Source: Actinocatenispora rupis
GTDB lineage: Bacteria; Actinomycetota; Actinomycetes; Mycobacteriales; Micromonosporaceae
Length of the DNA stretch: 64,000 bases
Assembly (NCBI RefSeq): GCF_016861975.1
Contig: NZ_BOMB01000026.1
Coordinates: forward strand, 62,001 to 126,000
Reading direction: 5' to 3'
Positions 52,861 through 62,549 of the stretch are shown one piece after another. The position numbers and the translations under genes are program-made. Numbering within the stretch: position 1 is the stretch's first letter; the number at the start of each line of letters is the position of its first letter. The notes beneath the pieces are model-generated. The model searched no databases, was not told the DNA's origin, and was given only the letters and a program-made list of their open reading frames with translations.

Positions 52861-54531
52861 TCAGTCTTCGTCGTGTACTTCGGGGAGGGCGGGGCCGAGG
52901 ACGTCGTCGGCGTCCATGATCGTGTACGCGTAGCCCTGCTCGGCGAGGAAGCGCTGGCGGTGCGCGGCGTACTCGGAGTCGATGGTGTCGCGGGAGACGA
53001 CGGTGTAGAAGTGCGCCTGGCGGCCGTCGGCCTTCGGGCGCAGGACGCGGCCGAGGCGCTGCGCCTCCTCCTGGCGGGAGCCGAACGTGCCGGACACCTG
53101 GATGGCGACCGCGGCCTCCGGCAGGTCGATGGAGAAGTTGGCGACCTTGGACACGGCGAGCGTGCGGATCTCGCCGGAACGGAACGCGTCGAACAGTCGC
53201 TCGCGCTCGCGGTTGGTCGTCTTCCCCTCGATCACCGGTACGTCGAGGTCGGCGGCGAGCATGTCGAGCTGGTCCAGGTACGCGCCGATGACGAGCACCT
53301 GCTCGCCCGGGTGCCGCGCGACGAGCGCCTCCACCACGGGCACCTTGGTACGGGCGGTGGCGGCCATCCGGTAACGCTCGTCGGGCTCGGCCGTCGCGTA
53401 CGCCATGCGCTCGGCGTCGGTGAGGGTCACCCGCACCTCGACGCACTCGGCCGGCGCGATCCAGCCCTGCGCCTCGATGTCCTTCCACGGCGCGTCGTAC
53501 CGCTTGGGGCCGATGAGGGAGAAGACGTCGCCCTCCCGGCCGTCCTCGCGTACGAGGGTGGCGGTGAGGCCGAGGCGGCGGCGGGCCTGGAGGTCGGCGG
53601 TGAACCGGAAGATCGGCGCCGGCAGCAGGTGCACCTCGTCGTAGATGACGAGGCCCCAGTCGCGCGCGCCGAACAGGTCGAGGTGCGGGTAGGCGCCCTT
53701 CCGCCGTGCCGTGAGCACCTGGTACGTGGCGATCGTGACGGGGCGGATCTCCTTGCGCTCGCCTGAGTACTCGCCGATCTCGTCCTCGGTGAGCGACGTG
53801 CGGGCGACCAGCTCGCGCTTCCACTGCCGGCCGGCGACCGTGTTCGTGACCAGGATCAGCGTGGTGGCCTGCGCCTCCGCCATCGCGGCCGCGCCGACCA
53901 GCGTCTTGCCCGCGCCGCACGGCAGCACCACCACGCCGGAACCGCCCGCCCAGAACGACTCGGCCGCCTGCCGCTGGTACGGCCGCAGCTCCCAGCTGGA
54001 CTCGTCGAGCGCGATCGGGTGCTGCTCGCCGTCCACGTACCCGGCGAGGTCCTCGGCCGGCCAGCCCAGCTTGAGCAGGGCCTGCTTGAGCCGGCCGCGC
54101 TCGGACGGGTGCACCAGGATCGTGTCGTCGGCGACGCTGCCGCCGAGCATCCCGGCGAGCTTCTTCGACTTGGACACCTCGACCAGGACGGCCCGGTCCA
54201 GACCACGGAGTACGAGACCGTGCGCGGGGTCGTTGAGCAGCTGGAGCCGACCGTACCGGTCCATGGTCTCGGCGACGTCGACGAGCAGCGCGTGCGGCAC
54301 GGGGTAGCGCGAGAAGCGGATGAGGGCGTCGACCACGCTCTCCGCGTCGTGCCCGGCGGCCCGCGCGTTCCACAACCCGAGCGGCGTGATCCGGTACGTG
54401 TGGACGTGCTCGGGCGAGCGCTCCAGCTCGGCGAACGGCGCGATCGCCATCCGGCAGGCGTGCGCGTCGGGGTGCTCGACCTCCAACAGCAGGGTCTTGT
54501 CGGACTGCACGATCAGCGGGCCATCGGACAC
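52861..54531 (-). CDS. XPB/Ssl2-type DNA repair helicase
   Basis: 556 residues, standard for bacterial XPB. N-terminal XPB domain (about 1-170), Walker A LPCGAGKTL near 205, DEVHLL box near 297, GLTATLVREDGREGDVF, and helicase C domain with FGSRQEEAQRLGRVLRP. A 3'-5' DNA translocase of superfamily 2. GTG at 54531 with AGGAGG 6 bases upstream decides the start. The helicase-associated protein at 59958 resembles the partner usually found near XPB in actinomycetes. Confidence 0.95.
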   Translation of the reverse strand: MSDGPLIVQSDKTLLLEVEHPDAHACRMAIAPFAELERSPEHVHTYRITPLGLWNARAAGHDAESVVDALIRFSRYPVPHALLVDVAETMDRYGRLQLLNDPAHGLVLRGLDRAVLVEVSKSKKLAGMLGGSVADDTILVHPSERGRLKQALLKLGWPAEDLAGYVDGEQHPIALDESSWELRPYQRQAAESFWAGGSGVVVLPCGAGKTLVGAAAMAEAQATTLILVTNTVAGRQWKRELVARTSLTEDEIGEYSGERKEIRPVTIATYQVLTARRKGAYPHLDLFGARDWGLVIYDEVHLLPAPIFRFTADLQARRRLGLTATLVREDGREGDVFSLIGPKRYDAPWKDIEAQGWIAPAECVEVRVTLTDAERMAYATAEPDERYRMAATARTKVPVVEALVARHPGEQVLVIGAYLDQLDMLAADLDVPVIEGKTTNRERERLFDAFRSGEIRTLAVSKVANFSIDLPEAAVAIQVSGTFGSRQEEAQRLGRVLRPKADGRQAHFYTVVSRDTIDSEYAAHRQRFLAEQGYAYTIMDADDVLGPALPEVHDED

Positions 54532-54968
54532 GCGGAGCCTCCTGCGAATGACGCGGACTCTCCATAGTGCCTCGCGCGCCGGTGAACGTCCGCCGCCGGA
54601 CGCGGGCAGCCGCCGCCGGCCTGGTACGAGCCATTGGGAGGAAGAAACGGTCCGTCCGGACCGGCGGCCACCGACCGGGCCGACCTTGTGGCCAGGCCGA
54701 CCTGGTCAAGAGGTGCTGGCAGCCAGGCTGTCAGGCCCTCAACAGCCGGCCGCCGGTGCCACCGCAATCCTCGCGCCCCTGCGGTGGCACCGGCTCGAAG
54801 CGCCCCTGGATCCCCATCAGGGACGCGGCCGTCACCGTGTGGAATCGCTACCCCCAGCGACCCATCCGGTTGTTCGTGCCGGCTGACTTACACGTATGAC
54901 TCTGGCCCCCGTTCCTGCACTGAAGCTGGCCCACACCTAGGAGTTCGCTGAAAAGGGCAAGAGGACGG
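54532..54968. other. Gene-free stretch with long hairpin
   Basis: 437 bases between the XPB start and the M28 peptidase stop. Open frames here have no ribosome site or codon bias. It holds the XPB promoter region, a CGGTCCG-TC-CGGACCG palindrome near 54650 and the hairpin at 54752. No transposon ends found. Confidence 0.5.
54752..54794 (-). terminator. Probable terminator of the M28 peptidase gene
   Basis: GCCGGTGCCACCGCA pairs perfectly with its complement (15 bp), loop of 13. It lies 175 bp beyond the stop, which is rather far. Confidence 0.45.
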
Positions 54969-57386
54969 TTAGGGGCCGGCGGGTAGCGTCACGGTGCGTG
55001 CCACCACCGCCTCGTCCGCGTCGTGGGCGGGCGCGACGCCCACCCCGGCCGGGCGCGGCCGGTACCCGGGGAGGTCGGTGAGACCGTCGCTCTCGTCCAG
55101 GATCCGGGCCCGCGCCGGCCCGCGCAGCGTCACCGTCACCGCGACACCCTCCGCCGGTACGGCGAAGACGGTGGCCGCGACCGCCCACCGCTCGCCGTGG
55201 AGTACCGGGACGGGTTGGCCGGCGACGGTGGCGGCGCGGACGTTGACGCCGCGCGGCAGGTACAAGCCGAGGATCGGGGCGTGCCGCGGCGACGCCAGCC
55301 ACAACCGCACCGTCCGGTACCCGTCGGCGTCCGGTGCGCCGGTGGAGCGCACGGTCAGCGTCGGCGCGGGCAGGTCCGCCGCGGTGGCCCGCCCGGTACG
55401 CATCCGGCCGCCGGATCGGTTGCCCAGTACCGGAAAGCGGTTGTCCACAGTGGACCGTGTGGCCCCCACGTACCGGGCCAGCCAGGTCTGCGCGGCGCCG
55501 TGCCCGCCGGTCGGCTGCGAGCTGGCCCAGATCGCCCGCCCGCTGTCCGCGTCCAGCGCGTACGTCAGGTGCGCCGGCTCGGGGTGCGCCGCGTCGAACC
55601 CGGACCGCGCGTACCCGACCGCGCCCGCGACGAGCGCCAGGACGAGCAGCCCGGCCGGGACCGCCGCCGCCCACCGCGCCGGTACGCCCTGCCCGCCCGC
55701 GCCGCCCGCGCCGCCCGCGGAAACGGCATTCGCGGCCGGATCCGCGACGGACGGGGCGGCCGGGGTTGGCAGGAGGTCGTGCAGGAGGGGCAGGAGCGCG
55801 AGGCCGGCGAACAGGACGAGCAGCGCGCCGGCCGCGGCGAGCGTCAGCCCGAGCGCGGGGAACAGCAGCGCAACGGTGGGTGCCAGGAGCACCGCCGCGG
55901 GCACCGCGCCGACCGCGTACGCGAGGGGCGACCAGCGCGGCCACCGCAGCGCCGCGAGGCAGCCGGCCGCGCCGAACAGTGCCGGCAGGACCGTCAGGTA
56001 CGCGCCGCCGGGGACGGTCGCGGCGAGCAGCACGCCGAGCAGCGCCAGCCACACCAGCCCCGCGTACGCGCAGGCGAGGCCGAACCGGCGGCGCAGCGGC
56101 ACGTACCAGGCGGTGAGGACGGCGAGGGTGAGCAGCACGACGGCGATCCGGTACCAGCCGGGGTGGTAGGGGTCGCCGGTCATCATCCCCGCGTACCCGG
56201 GGCGCAACGCGGTGAGCAGCGCCCAGCCGCCCTGCGCGAGGCCGGCGGCGACGGCGACCGGGAGTACGAGGAGGGCGGTGGCGGCGGCGACCCGGCGGAC
56301 CGGAACCCGCCGGCGGGCGAGCAGCACGAGGGCGGCGACGAGCAGGACGGCGAGGACCGCGAGCGGCCAGGTGAGCGCGCCCGGGTAGCGGACCAGCAGG
56401 CCGAAGACCGAGAAGTACGTGGCGTCCGGGCCGGACCGCGGCGCGCGCAGGTCCTTCCCGCCGAACGCGCGGGTCAGCGCGAGCGCGTTCGCGCCGTGCT
56501 GCTGGAGGCTGCCGCGGTCCATCGCGGCGGGCGTGTCCAGCGGCGTGTGGTAGACGGCCGACCCGTCCAGGTACGCGGAGTTCAGCCCGGCGAAGCCGGC
56601 CTCGCGGAACATCGTGAAGTCCGTGTCGTTCGGCAGTTTCCGGTAGATCTCGACCGCGACGGACGTACCCAGCGGGTACGGCGCGGACGCGAACGTGGAC
56701 ACCAGGTCGGCGTTGCCGCGGGACGTCTCGAACATGACGACAGGGCCGCCGCTGCCGCGCGCCTCCAGGTTCAGTACGACGGAGTCCCGGGCCTGCGCGC
56801 GGTGCTGCGCCACGTACGCGGCGGCGCCGCACAGGCACGCCTCCTCCGCGTCGGTGAACACCAGGACCACGTCGTTGCGGGGGCGCGGGCCGTGCAGCAG
56901 CGCCCGGGCGGTCTCCAACAGCGCCGCGCTGCCCGCGCCGTCGTCCGAGCCACCCGGCCCGACGCGTACCGAGTCGGTGTGGGCGACGAGGATGACGCGT
57001 CCGGTCGGCGCGCGCCCCGGGATCGTCGCCACCACGTCGTGTACGTCCGCGAGCAGCGTGCCGGTCGCGTCGTCGGTGTTGCGGCCGACGGCGTGCTCCA
57101 CGTGCGCGGCGATCCCGTACGACGCCAGCGTGTCCACCAGGTACCGCCGGTTGCGGGCCGCGGCGGCCGAGCCGGTCGGGTGCGTCGCCGACCCCAGCCG
57201 CTGCACGTGCCGGTACGCCCGCGCCGCGCTGAACGTGTCCGCGGGGGCGTCCGCCGCCGCGGGGCGGGGCGGGGCGAGCTGCGCGACGGCGCCGACCGCC
57301 AGCGCGAGTACCGCGACGAGTCCGAGCAGGCCGCGTACGATGCCGCCGCCGTGAACCGTGCCGCCCCCGTCGTGCACACCGCGCAT
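54969..57386 (-). CDS. M28-family membrane metallopeptidase
   Basis: 805 residues. A signal/anchor helix near 17-38, then an M28 aminopeptidase domain with zinc motifs VAHTDSVR (near 137), SDDGAGSAALLE, FTDAEEACLCGAA, and YHTPLDTP. From about 330 there are eight or so membrane helices and a C-terminal extracytoplasmic part (about 600-805). The layout matches the membrane-bound ERMP1/Pff1-like M28 peptidases. ATG at 57386 with GGAGG 7 bases upstream. An earlier in-frame start would add a GGG/HDG repeat stretch and is less likely. Confidence 0.87.
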   Translation of the reverse strand: MRGVHDGGGTVHGGGIVRGLLGLVAVLALAVGAVAQLAPPRPAAADAPADTFSAARAYRHVQRLGSATHPTGSAAAARNRRYLVDTLASYGIAAHVEHAVGRNTDDATGTLLADVHDVVATIPGRAPTGRVILVAHTDSVRVGPGGSDDGAGSAALLETARALLHGPRPRNDVVLVFTDAEEACLCGAAAYVAQHRAQARDSVVLNLEARGSGGPVVMFETSRGNADLVSTFASAPYPLGTSVAVEIYRKLPNDTDFTMFREAGFAGLNSAYLDGSAVYHTPLDTPAAMDRGSLQQHGANALALTRAFGGKDLRAPRSGPDATYFSVFGLLVRYPGALTWPLAVLAVLLVAALVLLARRRVPVRRVAAATALLVLPVAVAAGLAQGGWALLTALRPGYAGMMTGDPYHPGWYRIAVVLLTLAVLTAWYVPLRRRFGLACAYAGLVWLALLGVLLAATVPGGAYLTVLPALFGAAGCLAALRWPRWSPLAYAVGAVPAAVLLAPTVALLFPALGLTLAAAGALLVLFAGLALLPLLHDLLPTPAAPSVADPAANAVSAGGAGGAGGQGVPARWAAAVPAGLLVLALVAGAVGYARSGFDAAHPEPAHLTYALDADSGRAIWASSQPTGGHGAAQTWLARYVGATRSTVDNRFPVLGNRSGGRMRTGRATAADLPAPTLTVRSTGAPDADGYRTVRLWLASPRHAPILGLYLPRGVNVRAATVAGQPVPVLHGERWAVAATVFAVPAEGVAVTVTLRGPARARILDESDGLTDLPGYRPRPAGVGVAPAHDADEAVVARTVTLPAGP
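55443..55455. repeat. Palindrome GTCCACAGTGGAC, copy 7
   Basis: Reads STVD on the coding (minus) strand of the M28 gene. Preceded by TT, giving TTGTCCACA, which equals an actinobacterial DnaA box. Confidence 0.8.
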
Positions 57387-57581
57387 CGTGCCGCCTCCGT
57401 CGTGAGCCGCACCGGGTACGCCCGGCGGGTGGCAAACCAGACACCCGCGGATCCCCGGCCGACCCGTCCGGCCGGCGACGATCCGCACGGACGGACCCTA
57501 GCGGGCCTCGTACGGTCCGTGTGGCCGTCGAAATCCGCAACGGGTGGGACGCGGACCGGCGCGGCGGACGATACTGCGAGC

Positions 57582-57893
57582 GTGGCGTATCCGGGAGAGG
57601 GCGAGTCGGTCCCGGCCACGTACGTGCCGGCGGCTTCCGCCGCAGCCGTGCCGCACGAGGCCGCGTCCGACGATCTGTCCTGGGATCCGCCGCGGTGGGT
57701 GCTACCGGTCGCGGGGCTCGCGGTCGCCGCGTTGCTGCTGACGTGCTTCCTGGTGTTCTGGCAGGGGATGGGCACCGCGCCGCGGGAATCGGCGGTCGAG
57801 GCGTTCGGTGTGGTGTTCGGGCTGCTGGTGGCGGTGTCGGCGGTCGGCGCGTTCCGGCTGGGGGCGCGGCGACAGCGGCCGGGGCGACAGTGA
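57582..57893 (+). CDS. Small membrane protein (103 residues)
   Basis: Cytoplasmic Ala-rich start of about 45 residues, two membrane helices (VLPVAGLAVAALLLTCFLVF and a second near 74-92), and a basic tail GARRQRPGRQ. No recognised family. GTG at 57582, with GATACT 6 bases upstream as a possible leaderless -10 box. Divergent from the M28 peptidase and 87 bp before the antiporter gene. Confidence 0.6.
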   Translation: MAYPGEGESVPATYVPAASAAAVPHEAASDDLSWDPPRWVLPVAGLAVAALLLTCFLVFWQGMGTAPRESAVEAFGVVFGLLVAVSAVGAFRLGARRQRPGRQ

Positions 57894-57980
57894 TCCGTTA
57901 GGATTGCGACCGGTGTGCCGGGAAGTCTGGTCGGCGGTCCGTCCCCGTTCGTTGCCCCGGAGTTGCGCCGTGATGATCCG

Positions 57981-59432
57981 ATGAACGACGCCGAGCGGTT
58001 CGGTGCCGTGGTCCTGCTGGTGGCCCTGGCCCTCCTCGCCGCCGTGCTGTCCAACCGCCTCACCGAACGGATCCGCGTACCGGCGCCGGCGCTGTTCCTG
58101 ATCGGCGCGGCGGTCGTGGCGGACCTGTTCCCGTGGCTGGGCCGGATGCCGGTCGACACGGTCGAGCAGATCGTCACCGTCGCCCTCGTACTGCTGCTGT
58201 TCGACGGCGGCATGAACATGGGCTGGGGCGCGCTGCGGCGTACCGCGGGGGCGGTGGTGTGGCTGGGCGTCGTCGGCACGCTCGTCACCGCGGCCGCGGC
58301 GGCCGCCGCCGCGCACTACCTGCTGGGGCTGGACTGGCGGATGGCGCTGCTGATCGGTACCGCCCTGGCGCCCACCGACCCGGCCGTCGTCTTCTCCGTA
58401 CTCGGCAAGCGCGAGGTGCTGGGGCGGTCCGGCACGCTGCTGGAGGGCGAGTCCGGCGCGAACGACCCCGTCGGCATCGCGCTGATGGTCAGCATTCTCG
58501 CCGCGACGAGCAGCGGCGGCTGGTCCGCCGTGGGTACCGGGGTGCTGACGTTCGTCGAGCAGATGGTCATCGGCGGCGCGATCGGTGTACTCGGCGGGCT
58601 CGGCCTCGTGTGGTTCTGCCGCCGGGTGTCGCTGCCGTCCGCCGCGCTCTACCCGGTGCGTACGCTCGCCTCCGCCCTCGCCCTGTACGGCCTCGCCACC
58701 GTCGCGCACGGGTCCGGCTTCCTCGCCGTGTTCGTCGCGGGGATCATGCTCGGCGACGCGCGCATCCCGTTCCGCGGGGACGTACAGCGGGTGCACGGCG
58801 CGCTGGCCAGCCTCGGCGAGATCGTCGCGTTCGTGATCCTCGGGCTCACCGTGCAGCTGCGTACCCTCGGCGACGGCGACGCGTGGCTCGTCGGCCTGGT
58901 GCTCGCCGTCCTGCTCGCCCTCGTCATCCGCCCGGTACTCGTCGGCCTCGTCCTCCTCCCGGTACGGCTCACCCGTGGCGAACGCGGATTCGTGCTGTGG
59001 GCCGGGTTGAAGGGCGCGGTGCCCATCCTGCTCGGCACGTTCATCGTCGGCGCCGGACTCCCCGACACCACCCGCGTGTACGACGTGATCTTCGTGGTGG
59101 TGGCCTTCTCCGTGATCGTGCAGGGCGGGCTGGTACCGCTCGTCGGGCGCTGGGGCCGGGTGCCGATGCGCTCCGTACCGCCGGAACCGTGGGTCGCCGG
59201 GATGCGGTTCCGCCAGGAACCCGCCGCGCTGACCACCCACACCGTCGAGGTCGGATCGCCCGCCGAAGGCGCCACCGTCGCCGAACTCGCCCGCGAGGAA
59301 GGGGTGTGGGTGACGTTCGTCCGGCGCGACGGCGGGTTGGTGCCGCTGCGGCCGGAGACGGTGCTGCGGGAGGGGGACGACGTGCTCGTCGACCGCGAGT
59401 CCTGGGAGCGGGATCCGTTCGTGTCCACCTGA
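57981..59432 (+). CDS. CPA-type K+ or Na+/H+ antiporter with C-terminal TrkA_C domain (NhaP2-like)
   Basis: 483 residues. Twelve or so membrane helices with the antiporter motifs LLFDGGMNM, GTALAPTDPAVVFSVL, EGESGANDPVGIALM and GLKGAVPILLGTF (ion-binding Asp/Asn-Asp). The last ~75 residues (TTHTVEVGSPAEGATVAELAREEG to DDVLVDRESW) form a TrkA_C regulatory domain as in NhaP2/CvrA. Exchanges K+ or Na+ for protons at the membrane. ATG at 57981; no strong ribosome site. Convergent with the helicase-associated gene through 525 bp of hairpin-rich DNA. Confidence 0.92.
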   Translation: MNDAERFGAVVLLVALALLAAVLSNRLTERIRVPAPALFLIGAAVVADLFPWLGRMPVDTVEQIVTVALVLLLFDGGMNMGWGALRRTAGAVVWLGVVGTLVTAAAAAAAAHYLLGLDWRMALLIGTALAPTDPAVVFSVLGKREVLGRSGTLLEGESGANDPVGIALMVSILAATSSGGWSAVGTGVLTFVEQMVIGGAIGVLGGLGLVWFCRRVSLPSAALYPVRTLASALALYGLATVAHGSGFLAVFVAGIMLGDARIPFRGDVQRVHGALASLGEIVAFVILGLTVQLRTLGDGDAWLVGLVLAVLLALVIRPVLVGLVLLPVRLTRGERGFVLWAGLKGAVPILLGTFIVGAGLPDTTRVYDVIFVVVAFSVIVQGGLVPLVGRWGRVPMRSVPPEPWVAGMRFRQEPAALTTHTVEVGSPAEGATVAELAREEGVWVTFVRRDGGLVPLRPETVLREGDDVLVDRESWERDPFVST

Positions 59433-59722
59433 TGGTGTACGCGCCGGGCGGTGTCCTCGGCCCGGCGTCCCGGCCCCGGCCCCGGGCCCTGACCCGGCAC
59501 TGGTCCCGGCCTGGCGCTGTCCCGCGCCCGGCCCCGGCGTCCGGCCCGGGCCTCCGAACCCGACCCACCGACCCGGACCCCGGGCTCGGCACTAGCCCCG
59601 ACCCCGGCGGTGGGCGGGCCTCCGGCCGGGGGTTTGGCGCTCGTTCGGGTGGATGTGGTGCCGTGCAACGGCTGTGCTGCTTCTACCCCGGTGTTGGTTG
59701 CCCCGTGCCGGGGCATGGGGAT

Positions 59723-59749
59723 GCGAGAGAGGACGCTGTCCTCTCTCGC
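59723..59749. terminator. Hairpin GCGAGAGAGGAC / GTCCTCTCTCGC
   Basis: Perfect 12-bp stem with a GCT loop, likely terminator for one or both convergent genes. Confidence 0.6.
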
Positions 59750-59760
59750 GCTCTCTCCTG

Positions 59761-59785
59761 CCAAAGGGGGCGGAGCCCCCTTTGG
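59761..59785. repeat. REP-like hairpin CCAAAGGGGGC-GGA-GCCCCCTTTGG
   Basis: Perfect 11-bp stem. Same core as the pair at 52654-52697, and also followed shortly by ACCCCCACG. Confidence 0.7.
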
Positions 59786-59957
59786 AAACCCCCACGAAGT
59801 AGGCGGATGCTTTCGCGTTCGCCTCTCGTCACCGACCCAAGTCCCGTACGCCGATCCGACTTGGCTCCGCCGCCCAGATCCTTGTGTACCAACGGGTTTG
59901 GGGTCAGTGGGCGGGGACCAGGATCCGGTCGTACGAACGGCCGTGGCGCGTAACGGA

Positions 59958-62255
59958 TCAGGGGCGGGTGGTGGAGGTGATGCGGGCCAGGGAGAAGGTG
60001 TGCAGGGTCTCGGTGCGGTCGTCGGCGGCGCGGAGGTAGCCGGCGCCGATGGAGATGGGGCGTACGAGACGGGACGCGCTGCCGCCGTGCGAGTCGACGT
60101 ACGTGACCCAGACGGTGGTCTTGTCGCGGATGGCGAGGCGCAGGGTGGCGAGGGCGTCGGTGGTGGTGCGCGGGTCGGGCGTCGGCGCCCGCCGGGTCGT
60201 ACGGGCGAGGTGGTCGCCGTGCCGGACGGTGGCGACGACCTGGTCGATCTGGTCCGCGCTGAGGGTGGTGGGCAGCTCGCGCGGGGTGGGGCGCAGCCGG
60301 GTGGTGGCCGCGGCGCGGAGCTGGTCGGGCCGGTGGGTGAGCACGACCCCGGTGGCATCCTCCGGTACGGGCGCGAATCCCGCCGAGCGCAGCAGATCGA
60401 GCAGCCGGTGCGGCGCGAACGGGGTGACGAGTACGGTCGGCGCGATCTCGCGCAGCGCGAGCGGGGCGAGCCGCCGGTCGGCGCGGAGTTCGGCGATCAG
60501 CGCGGTGTCGTCGCTCCGCACGTACGCCGCGCAGCCGCCGGTGCGCAGGCCGCCGTGCCGCCGCGCCACGTCGTCCACCAGGTACGTGAGGGACTGCGGG
60601 ACGGGGGTGGTGGAGCGCTGGGCGAACAGGGCGTGCAGGTCCGCGGCGGCCATGCCGGCGTCGAGGGCGCGCCGGACGCTGTCGGCGGTGACCCGGTAGA
60701 CGGTGGCGTGGCCGGCGGACTCGGTGTCCGCGACGAGGTCGAGTTCGGCGGCGAGGGCCGGATCCGGCGGCCCCGGTACGACGACGGTCAGGTCGGCCTG
60801 GACGAGGACGTGGTCGACGGGCGCGGGCAGCAGCGCGTCGAGGATCGCGGCGGGCCCGTCGGCCGGGTCGGTGACGTCGATGCCGAGCGGGTCGGGTTCG
60901 GCCGGCTCGTCGGCGAGCAGCAGCCGGCCGTAGCTGGTGAGCGCGTCGCGGCCGGTGACGCCGAGGGTGGCGGCCTCCTGCAGCGCGGCGCGGGTGGCGC
61001 GGCCGGCCTGCGGACCACCCCGCCGGGGCGTACGCCAGGCGAGCAGGTCGACGAGGTCGTCCTGGCCGGGTGCGCTGCCGGCGGGCAGGTCGGCGAGGGC
61101 GGCGAGCGGGGCGCGCCGGAGTACCGGGGCGGACATCCGCGCGACCTCGCCGGACAGCGCGTTGACCGGCCTGTCCTTGTCGTCCCGGGTACCGATCAGG
61201 CTGGGTTGCCGGGCCATGCCGAGCCAGCAGGTGGCGAGCCGCAGCCAGCGGGCGGACGGCGTGCTGAGCCGCCAGTCGTCGTACCCGCGGGTCGGCAGCC
61301 AGACGGGGCCGTCGGCGGTCTCCGCGTCGGTGACGAGCTGCGTCTCGCGGGCGAGTTCGAGCAGCAGCGCGGCGACGGGTTCGGCGCAGTCCACGGCGCG
61401 CGCCAACCGCCGCAGGTCGCGGACGCCGATGCCGCCGGCCTTGAGTACGGGTGCGGGTTCGGCGGCGAGCGCGTCGCACAGCGCCGCGGTGAGCCGTACG
61501 GCCTCCATGACCTGGCCGGCGCCGGCGGCGTCGACCGCGTCGGCCGGCCGTACCGTCGCGTCGGGGGTCGGCGGGTCGGGGTGCAGGACGCCGAGCGGGC
61601 CGACGTCGCGGCGCAGCAGCAGGCCGATCTCGCGGGGCAGCTGGACGGTGTCGAGCCGTTCGGCGACGAGCAGGTGGTGGTCGAGCAGCCAGCCGACCGG
61701 CGTGTCCGGCCCCGCCTCGCGGACGGTACCGACGGGCGGGCCGGCGGCGAGCCGGTCGAGTACGGCGCGGGACTCGGGCGGCGCGGCGAGCAGCTCGCGC
61801 CGCAGCCGGGCCGGATCCGCGGCGAGCATGGCCGTCTCCGGGTCGAGTTCGAGCGCGGGCCGACCCAGCCCCGCCGGGTACGGCGAGCAGAGTTCGGTGA
61901 CGCCGCGGGCGACGGCCACCGCGTCGTCCTCCCCGTACGCCACGGCGAGGCCGCGCAGGGTGTCCACGGCGGCGTGCACCCGGTCCGCCGGTACGGACGC
62001 GGCCAGGTCGAGTACGGCGGCCAGCGGTGTGGTGCCGGTCTCCTCGGTGGCCAGCCGGAGCGCGTCGAGGATCTCCAGGGTGAACCGGTCGAGCCCCTCC
62101 AGGGCACGCGCCAGCGACAGCCGGGACTGCATCCGGGACGCCAGCGCGGACAGGTCGCCCGGCACCGGTACGGCCAGGTCCGGGCGGGCGGCGAGCAGCG
62201 CGCCGAGGTCGTTGTCGGACATCCGGCGCAGGTGGTCGACGAGTGTGGTGGGCAT
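59958..62255 (-). CDS. Helicase-associated (XPB N-terminal-like) domain protein
   Basis: 765 residues. Starts MPTTLVDHLRRMSDNDLGALLAARPDL, typical of the large helicase-associated proteins of actinomycetes that resemble the XPB N-terminal region; a WYL-like end (TVWVTYVDSHGGSASRLVRPISI) closes the protein. No P-loop seen, so it is not itself a helicase. A role in DNA repair with the XPB helicase encoded 5.4 kb away is plausible. The ATG at 62255 lies 9 bases after a TACCGT box. Confidence 0.85.
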   Translation of the reverse strand: MPTTLVDHLRRMSDNDLGALLAARPDLAVPVPGDLSALASRMQSRLSLARALEGLDRFTLEILDALRLATEETGTTPLAAVLDLAASVPADRVHAAVDTLRGLAVAYGEDDAVAVARGVTELCSPYPAGLGRPALELDPETAMLAADPARLRRELLAAPPESRAVLDRLAAGPPVGTVREAGPDTPVGWLLDHHLLVAERLDTVQLPREIGLLLRRDVGPLGVLHPDPPTPDATVRPADAVDAAGAGQVMEAVRLTAALCDALAAEPAPVLKAGGIGVRDLRRLARAVDCAEPVAALLLELARETQLVTDAETADGPVWLPTRGYDDWRLSTPSARWLRLATCWLGMARQPSLIGTRDDKDRPVNALSGEVARMSAPVLRRAPLAALADLPAGSAPGQDDLVDLLAWRTPRRGGPQAGRATRAALQEAATLGVTGRDALTSYGRLLLADEPAEPDPLGIDVTDPADGPAAILDALLPAPVDHVLVQADLTVVVPGPPDPALAAELDLVADTESAGHATVYRVTADSVRRALDAGMAAADLHALFAQRSTTPVPQSLTYLVDDVARRHGGLRTGGCAAYVRSDDTALIAELRADRRLAPLALREIAPTVLVTPFAPHRLLDLLRSAGFAPVPEDATGVVLTHRPDQLRAAATTRLRPTPRELPTTLSADQIDQVVATVRHGDHLARTTRRAPTPDPRTTTDALATLRLAIRDKTTVWVTYVDSHGGSASRLVRPISIGAGYLRAADDRTETLHTFSLARITSTTRP

Positions 62256-62363
62256 CGCCTGCCAACGGTAGAGCCTCACACCGCCGGACGTCCTGGGCCG
62301 GCGGACTTCCCGGGTAGCGTCGTGTGCGAGACTTTGCCGCGTCGTGCGGTGTGAGGAGGAGAC

Positions 62364-62549
62364 ATGGCGCTGCAGACCGACGTCGATCCGGAGCAGGGTG
62401 GCCAGCCGGTCAAGCCGGGCCACCTGCCGGTTTCGGAGATGTTCTCGGACCGGGCCGGTGCCGGCTCGCCGTTCGGGGAGGACCTCGCGTTCCCGCTCCC
62501 GGTCGACCAGATCGTGTACCAGCTGCCCGCCGAGCACGACGCAGTCTGA
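62364..62549 (+). CDS. Small protein of unknown function (61 residues)
   Basis: ATG with GAGGAGGAG directly upstream, a very strong ribosome site, and a TAGCGT box at 62318 as possible promoter. The product is acidic and hydrophilic with motifs KPGHLPVSEMFSDRAGAGSP and PLPVDQIVYQLPAE, no Cys, no signal and no membrane helix. No family recognised. Divergent from the helicase-associated gene. The strong translation signals argue for a real gene. It could be a small regulator or a peptide precursor, but nothing nearby supports peptide maturation. Confidence 0.7.
   Translation: MALQTDVDPEQGGQPVKPGHLPVSEMFSDRAGAGSPFGEDLAFPLPVDQIVYQLPAEHDAV

Larger units (their letters stand above)
59433..59957. 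other. Gene-free, hairpin-rich stretch between convergent genes
   Basis: Starts with low-complexity CCGG-rich DNA (59440-59640) and holds three hairpins (59700-59714, 59723-59749, 59761-59785). It seems to be a bidirectional terminator region with REP-like repeats. No gene supported. Confidence 0.6.

Noticed and set aside
54567..54899. 110-codon plus-strand frame between XPB and the M28 gene
   Set aside because: No ribosome site; Arg/Pro-rich translation, and it contains the hairpin at 54752, which suggests non-coding DNA.
59610..62354. Long plus-strand open frame (about 900 codons)
   Set aside because: Antisense to the helicase-associated gene, whose translation has recognisable family features; the plus frame is low-complexity Gly/Arg/Glu.
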